A stretch of DNA of 29,638 nucleotides from an uncultured bacterium (lineage in GTDB: Bacteria > Actinomycetota > Coriobacteriia > Coriobacteriales > Coriobacteriaceae): assembly GCA_958349055.1 (NCBI GenBank), contig CATWBO010000030.1, forward strand, positions 1 through 29,638, written 5' to 3'. The first letter of the stretch is position 1; each line of letters starts with the position of its first letter. This document shows positions 7,584 through 14,370 of the stretch, piece by piece. The notes below the pieces were generated by a model that was given only the letters and a program-made list of their open reading frames with translations, ran no database searches and was not told where the DNA came from. Position numbers and translations under genes: made by a program.

Positions 7584-8567
7584 TTACAATTGCGGGCGAG
7601 ATTTTCGGCGCAAGAAATCGAAATGCGTCTCGCTCAAGATAATCGACAGGAAGATGAGCGCAAAGCCGGCAAGCAGGCGCGAGGTGAGCGCCTCCCCCAT
7701 CAACAACACCGAGAACAGCACACCCGAGGGCGACTCCATCGAAAGAAGCAGCGAGCCCGTCGAGGCCGGGACGTGCGCCAGACCGACGTTTTGGACGAGC
7801 AGTGCCACGCACGTGCAGCCCACCGAGAGGAAGACCATCACGCCGATAAAACTCGGCGTCCACACGGACAGAGGCGCCTGAGTCTCGAATAGTAGCGACG
7901 TGATTAAGCTCAAAACGCCATTGCCCACAAACATCCAAAACGTGATGACGTTGATATCCATCTTGCGGCCATACTTGGCGGTCACCGCCATCTGGATGGC
8001 GAAGAAGATCGCGCCGCCCAAGGTAATAACATCGCCGGCATTGAACTCGACGCTATCGAGCGCTACCAAGCCAATACCCGCCAGGCACAACAACGCTGCA
8101 CCCAGGTTATACCGGGTAAGCTTTTCACCGCTCAGGACATAGCTTGCAAACGGCACAAGGATGCAATACGTGCCGGTCAAAAAAGCGCTCTTGCCCGCCG
8201 TGGTCTGTGCCAGGCCGATCGTCTGCAAACCGTAGGCACCCCACATGAGCGCACCCATGCCAAGCCCGACGATCAGGTTGCGGGCATTGAAATGAGCGAT
8301 GATGCGCTTGCGGAAGATGGCGAACATAACCAGCGAAGCCGGGAGAAAGCGAACGTAGACCAACTCGAACACCGGAACGGTATCGAGCGCATCTTTCATG
8401 GTGGTAAAGGAATAGCCCCAGATGACCGCCACCGAAAGCAGCAAGACCTTCCAGAAGAACGGAGAACGCGCGCCGGCGCCGCGGGAGGTGCCGCCGGCAC
8501 CCAGGTCTTCGCGCGCTACAGGGCTATCGGGCATGTTTTCGATTTCGTCAACGGCATTCTGGGCCAT
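7584..8567 (-). CDS. EamA/DMT-family transporter
   Basis: Integral membrane protein of 327 aa with about ten predicted helices in two EamA repeats. The first helix follows a 37-residue cytoplasmic, Gly/Ala-rich N-terminus (FWKVLLLSVAVIWGYSFTTMKDAL, residues about 38-60, a typical RhaT/EamA opening). The second repeat ends with LLLSMESPSGVLFSVLLMGE, the usual conserved penultimate-helix region. Such proteins export or import small metabolites such as amino acids or nucleosides, and the substrate is unknown. The ATG at 8567 has GAGGA six bases upstream. The gene is insulated by a terminator on each side (7553-7571 and 8636-8672), so it is probably monocistronic. Confidence 0.88.
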   Translation of the reverse strand: MAQNAVDEIENMPDSPVAREDLGAGGTSRGAGARSPFFWKVLLLSVAVIWGYSFTTMKDALDTVPVFELVYVRFLPASLVMFAIFRKRIIAHFNARNLIVGLGMGALMWGAYGLQTIGLAQTTAGKSAFLTGTYCILVPFASYVLSGEKLTRYNLGAALLCLAGIGLVALDSVEFNAGDVITLGGAIFFAIQMAVTAKYGRKMDINVITFWMFVGNGVLSLITSLLFETQAPLSVWTPSFIGVMVFLSVGCTCVALLVQNVGLAHVPASTGSLLLSMESPSGVLFSVLLMGEALTSRLLAGFALIFLSIILSETHFDFLRRKSRPQL

Positions 8568-8635
8568 AGGGCATCCTCGCGCTCAGTCTGGGCGTGGTGT
8601 CCGCACGTGCATGGCCGCGTGCCGCCTCATGGTCA

Positions 8636-8672
8636 AATAAAACGGGGCGCACCGGACCCCCGGTACGCCCCG
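8636..8672 (-). terminator. Intrinsic terminator between YhgE/Pip pair and DMT gene
   Basis: A 13-bp stem (8643-8655 with 8660-8672, loop ACCC) whose only mismatch is a G-U pair on the minus strand, followed there by TTTTATTT. It would stop transcripts coming from the YhgE/Pip genes before the DMT transporter. Confidence 0.8.
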
Positions 8673-8725
8673 CTACTGTAGCAACAACCAGCACTGCATC
8701 GCAATCCAGCCCGCTAAAGCGTTTT

Positions 8726-8887
8726 GTTCCGCCGTTCTAACGAACGGCGGAATGGTCGACGCTGCGCGAGCCGCATTCACACCAATCTGACGTTCAATTT
8801 CAAGGGCGCGACCAGAAGGTCAGCGCCCTTTCATTTCACGTCACCTTGGCGCAAATGCGGCTCGCTCGCTGGCTTTGCCAAAACATC
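8726..8887 (-). repeat. 162-bp structured element, copy A
   Basis: Read on the minus strand: GATGTTTTGG, a 4-bp TGGC-AAA-GCCA hairpin, a long imperfect stem (8766-8777 perfectly paired with 8854-8865, then further pairs inward), an inner 8-bp stem AAGGGCGC/GCGCCCTT, one bulged base, and an apical hairpin GACC-TTCT-GGTC. The 3' end is a perfect 11-bp hairpin (8727-8737 with 8742-8752, loop GTTA). Three non-Watson-Crick positions in the long stem become G-U on the minus strand only, pointing to minus-strand RNA. It starts 18 nt after the stop codon of the YhgE/Pip gene. Copy B, of identical length, lies inverted at 14157-14318. Confidence 0.75.
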
Positions 8888-8905
8888 AAGGATTACCTTG
8901 TTGAA

Positions 8906-11095
8906 CTAGATAAGTTTGGTGCTTTCCAGCTTTTCGATAATCCAGTCGTTGGCTTTGATGACCGGGCGGCGGAAGACCACGCCCAGTGCCAGCGACGGAA
9001 TCAGATAGCTCGCCAGAATGCCTAGCTCAATCCAATACTCCATATGATACGCGCCGGCCATGGCGGCGTGCATGGCGTTGATGCCGTGGGTAAACGGCAG
9101 GAACGGATAGATCGCCTGGAACACGGGGCCGGTCATCTCGATGGGGAACGTGCCGCCCGAACCGCCGACCTGCATGACCAGCAGCACGACGGCGAGCGCC
9201 TTACCGATATCACCAAACGACACGGTGAGCGTGTAGACGATATTGGAGAACACGAGACTCGCGACCCAGCCCGCCAGCACAAACTGCAACGGATTGTCGC
9301 ACTGGATGCCAAAGAACAGGATGTCGCCCGCGCACACGAGCGTTGCCTGCAGCAGGGCCAGACCGCCAAAGAACAGGTAGCGGCCCAGGTAGATCTCGTG
9401 CAGGCGCACGGGGATGAGCTCGTTGATGAGCTCATCGTCAACCGAGACCTTCATCATGGCCGCCAGCACGATCGAGCCGACCCAGAGCGACAGAATCGTG
9501 TAGAACGGCGCCATGGCCGAACCGTAATTGCGGATCGGATAGACCGGCTTGCGATCGAGCGCGACGGGGCCGGAAAGCGACACGGCCAAACCCTCGGGGT
9601 CGTTGCCAATCATCGTCTTGATCGTGGCAAGGTCGTCCGACATCAGGGCGCCATCGAGCTCGTCCTTAAAGGCGCTAATCTTGTCCGATGCCTCACCCAA
9701 CTGATCGGAAGCCTTGTTGACCAGCTTGGCGGCCTTGGAGAGGCCCTTTGCCAGCGAACCGGATGCGTCGGTCAGGCCGGCAACAGCACTATCCAGATCG
9801 TTCGAAATACCGTTCAGCGAATCCAAAACGCCCGAGATGGTCTTCTTGAGCTCCTTTGCCTTGGCCGAGAACGTGGAGTCGTAATCGATTTTGGCACCCG
9901 AGACACCCGCCTTGGCGTCGGCGATCGCCTGGTCGGTTTCGGCGCGGACATCGTTAACCTTTGCCATGCTGTCCGAGAGCGACGTCGCGATGCTCGTCAG
10001 CTCCTTGGCATTGTTGCGGTACTCTTCCGCAGTTCCGCCAAGAGACGTCGCAACAGACTCGAGACCTTCCTTGAGCTTGTCGTTGCCCACCTGGCCGGCA
10101 AGGCTGCGGAGCTTATCTGCCGCAGCGTCAATCTCATCGGCACGCGCATTGAGCGACGCGGCGCCATCGTTGAGTTGCGATACCGTCAGATCGACATGCT
10201 GGTTCGCGGCGTCAAAGGCCTTTGCGAGCTCGGTGGACACGTTGTCGAACGACCCAGCACTTCCATCAATCGCGGCATCGATGGCATCGCTGGCAGCCTT
10301 GAGCGCTTGCTCCGAATCACCGATACCGCTCTCGGCATGCTCCATCAGCTGTTTCACCGACTGCTCGGTAGTTCCGGTCTGCTTGAGCAGACCGCCCGCC
10401 GACGTCAGCGAATCGGAGGTCGAGCTCAAAATGCCCGCAAGCGAAGTAGCGCTGGCCTTGATGTCCTGCAGGTCCTGAACCGAGTCGCCAAGCGTCGAGG
10501 ACAGGTTGGCGATGAAGTTGCTCACCTGATCGGTGCTCATGTAATCGAGCAGGCTGGAAACCGTCTTAAGGCCGATCGTCGTGATGGTCTCGGTAAAGGT
10601 CTCGTTGACCTGGTTCTGAACAGCACTCGAGCCCTTTTCGGTCACGATCTGGGCGATGGCGTTGGCCTTCTGGTTCTCATAGAACTCGATATCGGCGTGT
10701 TTCACGTCGGTCGAGAAGAGCGTCATCATGTCGGAGCTAAAGCTCTTGGGGATTACGACGGCCGCATAGTAAGCGCCCGACTTAACACCGTCGATAGCCT
10801 TATCGCGATCGTTGAGCACAACCCAGTCAAAGTTCTCGTTACCACGCAGAGCGGCCGTCACGTTTTCGCCCACGTTAATCTCGACGGGAATCAGGTCGCT
10901 CTCGTAGCCCTCGTCGGTATTGACCACGGCGATCTTAAGATTGCCGGTATTGCCGTACGGGTCCCAGCTGCCGGCGATGTTAAACCATGCGTACAGGCAC
11001 GGTACGATAATGAGGCCCATCACGACAACCAAGCCGATTACGGAGTGAGACACATTTTGGACGTCGCGCTTAAACAGATGCAGGATGTTCTTCAT
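8906..11095 (-). CDS. YhgE/Pip-family membrane protein (second of pair)
   Basis: Membrane protein of 729 aa in the YhgE/Pip (phage infection protein) family, related to ABC-2-type membrane domains. One N-terminal helix (residues about 18-37, VIGLVVVMGLIIVPCLYAWF) is followed by the family signature WDPYGNTGNLKIAVVNTDEGY. Then comes a long extracytoplasmic region that is mostly helical and Ala/Ser/Leu-rich (about 190-480, coiled-coil-like), then about five C-terminal helices with GSGGTFPIEM, equivalent to the GSSGMYPIEM of its neighbour. The ATG at 11095 directly follows the TAA of the upstream paralogue, with AAGGAGG inside that gene's end, so the two are co-translated and probably form a hetero-complex. 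The molecular role is unknown. Family members act at the envelope and one serves as a phage receptor. Confidence 0.88.
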   Translation of the reverse strand: MKNILHLFKRDVQNVSHSVIGLVVVMGLIIVPCLYAWFNIAGSWDPYGNTGNLKIAVVNTDEGYESDLIPVEINVGENVTAALRGNENFDWVVLNDRDKAIDGVKSGAYYAAVVIPKSFSSDMMTLFSTDVKHADIEFYENQKANAIAQIVTEKGSSAVQNQVNETFTETITTIGLKTVSSLLDYMSTDQVSNFIANLSSTLGDSVQDLQDIKASATSLAGILSSTSDSLTSAGGLLKQTGTTEQSVKQLMEHAESGIGDSEQALKAASDAIDAAIDGSAGSFDNVSTELAKAFDAANQHVDLTVSQLNDGAASLNARADEIDAAADKLRSLAGQVGNDKLKEGLESVATSLGGTAEEYRNNAKELTSIATSLSDSMAKVNDVRAETDQAIADAKAGVSGAKIDYDSTFSAKAKELKKTISGVLDSLNGISNDLDSAVAGLTDASGSLAKGLSKAAKLVNKASDQLGEASDKISAFKDELDGALMSDDLATIKTMIGNDPEGLAVSLSGPVALDRKPVYPIRNYGSAMAPFYTILSLWVGSIVLAAMMKVSVDDELINELIPVRLHEIYLGRYLFFGGLALLQATLVCAGDILFFGIQCDNPLQFVLAGWVASLVFSNIVYTLTVSFGDIGKALAVVLLVMQVGGSGGTFPIEMTGPVFQAIYPFLPFTHGINAMHAAMAGAYHMEYWIELGILASYLIPSLALGVVFRRPVIKANDWIIEKLESTKLI

Positions 11096-13876
11096 TTATG
11101 CCTCACCTCCTTTTGAGTGCTTGCCGAGCGGGGCGTCATCCTCATTCATCACAAATGTGTCGTCCCCGTTCGCGGGCACATGGTGCATATCGTGGTGAAT
11201 GGACTGGTCGACAGCCTGATCCTTGGATTTAGAGCCTCGCTCGCTGGCATTCAGGCCGAACATGCGACGAGCGGCCGGAATGGCGGCCGTGTGTTCGCGC
11301 ATCTCGCGGCGCAGGTCCTCATCCGAAAGCGCCGAGATGCGCATCTGAGTATTGAGGCTCGCGCGGATGTATTCGATATTGATCAGCCAGCCGCAAATGA
11401 CAATGACGGAGATAATCCAAATGACCAGCAGGATAATCTTGCCGTTATTGTCGATATCGAGAACCGTCGACAGCACAAAGAGCAGGACTTGGACGCCTAC
11501 CACGGCGGCAAAACCGCCCTTGATGTAGTAGGGGTAACGGTGCTCAAAAGTCACCGCATGGTCGAGCACCTCACGACGGTACGAATCCGAATCGAGCACG
11601 ACGCGCATGGCCGTGCGCAGCGAATAGCGCTGACGCGGCAGGTCATTGGACTCGCAGATCATCAGACCCGTCGTGGAAAGCTGTTTATCAAAGAGCAGGT
11701 TGAGGTTGAGCAGCAGCGGACGCAGCTGCAGACCGATAAAGAGCGCCACGATCAAGAACACGCCCAGAATGCACAAGTTAAACAGGTAGTTGAACGAGTA
11801 CATGCCTCCGACCGTCTCGCGCAGCAGATTGATGCCGTAGGTAAAGGGTAGCAGCGGATGCAGCCACTGGAAGAAGCCGGGCATCATCTCGATGGGATAC
11901 ATGCCCGACGAACCCGGAATCTGCACGATAACCAGAATGACGCCGATTGCCTTGCCGATATGCTTAAACGTAGTGGACAGCGCATAGATGATGTTGACGT
12001 ACGTAAACGAGATGGCGATTCCACCCAGCACAAATAGGAGCGGGTTGACGCACTGTACGCCAATGACCAGATCTCCCACCGTAACGATGATGGCCTGGAG
12101 CGCGCCCAGGATCACCAGAAGCAGCCAGCGGCCAAAGTAGCCCTGACGCGCGGTAAAGCTGCCGATGCCTTCGCGGTCGACCTCGAGCTTGTAGATAGCG
12201 ATGAGCACGTAGCCGCCCACCCAAAGTGCCAGGTTGGTATAGAACGGGGCAATGCCCGAACCAAAGCTTTTGACCGGATAAATCGACTTGGACGTCAGCT
12301 CAACGGGGGACGCCATAAAGTCGGCAACGTCATTGACATCGACGCCCATCAGGTCGGCCAGCTCGCCCATAGACTCAGAGGTCTGCAGCGCCGCGATGTC
12401 GTTAGCGGCGGTTGCAAGCCTGTCCTGGACCTTGGCAAGCGAGGCATCGGTCTGGGACAGCGTGGTCTTGGCCTGCTTGAGCGTGGCATCGAGCTGCGAT
12501 AGCGTACCGCGCGCATTGGCGATTGTAGGCGTGAGGCCTGACACGATACCGGTTAGGTCGCCCGATACAACCGAGAAAGAGTCGAGCGCGCTGGAAGCCT
12601 TCGGCAGCGCATTTTGATCAAGATCCGTCTGAGCCTGGCTAATGTTAGTCGTGCCGGTCTGAATTGCAGTATTGATAGCGTCGCTGGCGCTCGAAACGGC
12701 CGAAGCGTCATTCGCAATAGCACTCGACTGCGCCGAGAGATTGTCCTTGACGGCCTGGAGGCTTTCGTTTTGTCCTCGAAGCGTATCGATCGTCGACGCG
12801 ATGAGCGCGTTGATTTCCTCCGAACCCGTCGGCACGCTGTCCGCCAACTTCTGCAGGCGGTCGATCAGCGCGCTGTTGTGGTCAATTGTCGTTTGAAGCG
12901 ATTCGAGCGAGTTGTCGATGCGAGTGGTCGTAGACGTCAAGGCGCCCGTCATCTTTCCGACCGCAGCGTTCGCCGAAGCCGACGTCTTGGACAGTGCAAC
13001 ACTTCCCTCCGAAAGCGCCTTAGAGAGCGAGGTAATCGATTTGCCCGCGGTGGTGCGCGCTTCGCCCAACAAGTCGTTGCCCTGGGAAATCGCCTGCGTC
13101 AGCGACGGCGCCTGACCCTGCAGGCCGGCAAGTGCCGCATCGGCCGAGGCGATGGCACCACTCGTTTTGTCGATAGCGGTGTTCATGTCGTTGATCGAAT
13201 CGCGAACCTCGCTCAAGGTACCGGATGCCTCGGACACCGAACTCGTCAGCGAATCCTGAACCTGGGCGGTCTTATCCTTAAAATCGATGCCGGCATCCTT
13301 GGCGATGCCCGCTACGGTCTCGCCCACCGTGGAGACAAACTCCGAGTTGATCTGCTCCTCGATGGTGTTGGCACCGGTATCGGTGACCTTGGGCGCAATG
13401 GCGCTCTTCTTCTCATTGACGTAATAGGTGAGCTTCGGCTGATGGTAATTGCCATCGAGCATCGAAACGAGGTTGTCGGAGAAATTCTTGGGGATTACGA
13501 TGGCCGCATAGTACTCACCGCTCTCGACGCCCTCTTTGGCATCGGCCGCCGAGTCGACGAAGGTCCAGCCCAGCTGATCGTTTTCCTTGAGCTGATCGAC
13601 AACCTTGTCACCCGCATTGAGCTCGCCCACCATGTCGTTTTGGGTTCCCTGGTCGTTGTTGGCGATAGCGATTTTAATGCCCTGGGTGTTTCCATACGGA
13701 TCCCAGTTAGCCACGATGTTGTACCAAGCGTACAGTGAGGGGATAACGCACACGCCCAAAGTAACCACCAGGGCGACGGGGTTCACGAGCAATCGCTTGA
13801 TGTCACGTTTAAAGATCGCAAAGGATACCTTTGCGTCGGATAGTTTGCTGCCGAGACTCACGCTTGGACCATCCAT
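11096..13876 (-). CDS. YhgE/Pip-family membrane protein with extended C-terminus (first of pair)
   Basis: Paralogue of the downstream gene, 926 aa. It has the same layout: N-terminal helix (VALVVTLGVCVIPSLYAWYN), signature NWDPYGNTQGIKIAIANND, a long helical Ser/Thr/Ala-rich middle (about 200-500), and a C-terminal helix bundle containing GSSGMYPIEM. It differs by about 225 extra C-terminal residues: a cytoplasmic segment, two more helices (AAVVGVQVLLFVLSTVLDI and IILLVIWIISVIVICGWLI), and a charged tail rich in Asp, Lys and His. The ATG at 13876 has only a weak CAGG nearby, so the exact start is uncertain. The gap upstream holds a palindrome at 13993-14004 inside a possible promoter. Confidence 0.87.
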   Translation of the reverse strand: MDGPSVSLGSKLSDAKVSFAIFKRDIKRLLVNPVALVVTLGVCVIPSLYAWYNIVANWDPYGNTQGIKIAIANNDQGTQNDMVGELNAGDKVVDQLKENDQLGWTFVDSAADAKEGVESGEYYAAIVIPKNFSDNLVSMLDGNYHQPKLTYYVNEKKSAIAPKVTDTGANTIEEQINSEFVSTVGETVAGIAKDAGIDFKDKTAQVQDSLTSSVSEASGTLSEVRDSINDMNTAIDKTSGAIASADAALAGLQGQAPSLTQAISQGNDLLGEARTTAGKSITSLSKALSEGSVALSKTSASANAAVGKMTGALTSTTTRIDNSLESLQTTIDHNSALIDRLQKLADSVPTGSEEINALIASTIDTLRGQNESLQAVKDNLSAQSSAIANDASAVSSASDAINTAIQTGTTNISQAQTDLDQNALPKASSALDSFSVVSGDLTGIVSGLTPTIANARGTLSQLDATLKQAKTTLSQTDASLAKVQDRLATAANDIAALQTSESMGELADLMGVDVNDVADFMASPVELTSKSIYPVKSFGSGIAPFYTNLALWVGGYVLIAIYKLEVDREGIGSFTARQGYFGRWLLLVILGALQAIIVTVGDLVIGVQCVNPLLFVLGGIAISFTYVNIIYALSTTFKHIGKAIGVILVIVQIPGSSGMYPIEMMPGFFQWLHPLLPFTYGINLLRETVGGMYSFNYLFNLCILGVFLIVALFIGLQLRPLLLNLNLLFDKQLSTTGLMICESNDLPRQRYSLRTAMRVVLDSDSYRREVLDHAVTFEHRYPYYIKGGFAAVVGVQVLLFVLSTVLDIDNNGKIILLVIWIISVIVICGWLINIEYIRASLNTQMRISALSDEDLRREMREHTAAIPAARRMFGLNASERGSKSKDQAVDQSIHHDMHHVPANGDDTFVMNEDDAPLGKHSKGGEA

Positions 13877-13985
13877 CCTGTCATTGAATCAAATCGTACT
13901 ATCAACAACCATTGTACGTAGGCGCTTTAGCGTCTCGAAGCACAATGGTATTGAGTTTTGCGGGTAGCAATATACTACGAAGATT

Positions 13986-14014
13986 AGTTAACGTACAGTT
14001 GTACAGTATCTCAA
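13986..14014 (-). promoter_or_regulatory. Possible promoter/operator for the YhgE/Pip pair
   Basis: On the minus strand TTGAGA (14009-14014) and TTAACT (13986-13991) are 17 bp apart. The spacer holds the palindrome GTACA-gt-TGTAC (13993-14004), flanked by a second ACAGT half. A palindrome in the spacer is a common repressor position (TetR type, for example). The -10 is weak, and no regulator gene is adjacent. Confidence 0.3.
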
Positions 14015-14063
14015 ATTTCAGCAGGTCACAAAACCACAACCCGCACAAATTAACAACCCGACT

Positions 14064-14117
14064 AGTCATTGGGGACGTTCTTAAACGACTAGTCAAACAA
14101 GAACGTCCCCAATGACT
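14064..14117. repeat. 19-bp GGGGACGTTC palindrome
   Basis: Arms 14064-14082 and 14099-14117 are perfect inverted copies over 19 bp (AGTCATTGGGGACGTTCTT). The loop holds CGACTAGTCA, which is also present as a direct copy just outside the left arm (14059-14068 and 14086-14095). The GGGACGTTC core reappears near 16588-16597. It looks like a REP-type dispersed palindrome. Confidence 0.7.
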
Positions 14118-14119
14118 AC

Positions 14120-14143
14120 TTTTCCTCCGTCCCCAAGGGATCA
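14120..14143. repeat. Half copy of the CCTCCGTCCCC palindrome
   Basis: These 24 bp are the exact reverse complement of 4718-4741, the right half of the palindrome at 4685-4748. The matching other half is absent here. Confidence 0.75.
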
Positions 14144-14156
14144 TTATTGGACCGCC

Positions 14157-14318
14157 GATGTTTTGGTAATGCCAGCGAGCGGGCACCAGAGCGAACAAAT
14201 TGGCATGAAAAGAGGACGGCATAGACCTTCTGGTCATGCCGTCCTCTTTGAATGACAAGTTGTCGCTCTGGTGTCCGCGCAGCGTCGGCTGGTCCGCCGT
14301 TCGTTAGAACGGCGGAAC
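14157..14318 (+). repeat. 162-bp structured element, copy B
   Basis: Same length and order of parts as the copy at 8726-8887, inverted relative to it. Parts: GATGTTTTGG, a TGGT-AAT-GCCA hairpin, the outer stem (14185-14194 paired with 14263-14272, extending both ways), an inner 14-bp stem (14209-14222 with 14236-14249), one bulged A at 14223, apical GACC-TTCT-GGTC (14224-14235), then CGCGCAGCGTCG and a 10-bp hairpin (14293-14302 with 14307-14316, loop GTTA). Stem sequences differ strongly from copy A while pairing is kept. It lies tail-to-tail with htpG, so it is not simply that gene's terminator. Confidence 0.75.
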
Positions 14319-14333
14319 GAAGGGCAGCGTCGA

Positions 14334-14366
14334 GTAGTTACGCGGTTCGTAGAACCGCGTAACTAC
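14334..14366 (-). terminator. Hairpin after htpG
   Basis: A perfect 15-bp inverted repeat (GTAGTTACGCGGTTC, 14334-14348 with 14352-14366, 3-nt loop), starting 4 bp after the htpG stop. No T-run follows on the minus strand, so it may be a mRNA 3'-end stabiliser and not a true intrinsic terminator. Confidence 0.5.
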
Positions 14367-14370
14367 CAAA

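Larger units (their letters stand above)
8568..8905. other. Intergenic region between DMT gene and YhgE/Pip pair
   Basis: This 338-bp gap contains a minus-strand intrinsic terminator (8636-8672) and one copy of a 162-bp structured element (8726-8887). I see no protein gene in it. The short open frames on the plus strand only read through the hairpins. Confidence 0.6.
13877..14370. other. Repeat-rich intergenic region between htpG and YhgE/Pip pair
   Basis: This 494-bp gap has no supported protein gene. From left to right it holds a possible operator/promoter (13986-14014), a 19-bp palindrome (14064-14117), half of a dispersed palindrome (14120-14143), a 162-bp structured element (14157-14318) and a 15-bp hairpin (14334-14366). 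Confidence 0.7.

Noticed and set aside
7468..7938. 157-residue N-terminal extension of the amidohydrolase
   Set aside because: It crosses the DMT gene end and its terminator hairpin, has no M20 similarity, and the ATG at 7467 has a strong ribosome binding site.
9044..13738. Long plus-strand frames opposite the YhgE/Pip genes
   Set aside because: No start signals, Arg-rich low-complexity translation, and exact overlap with two recognisable membrane-protein genes.
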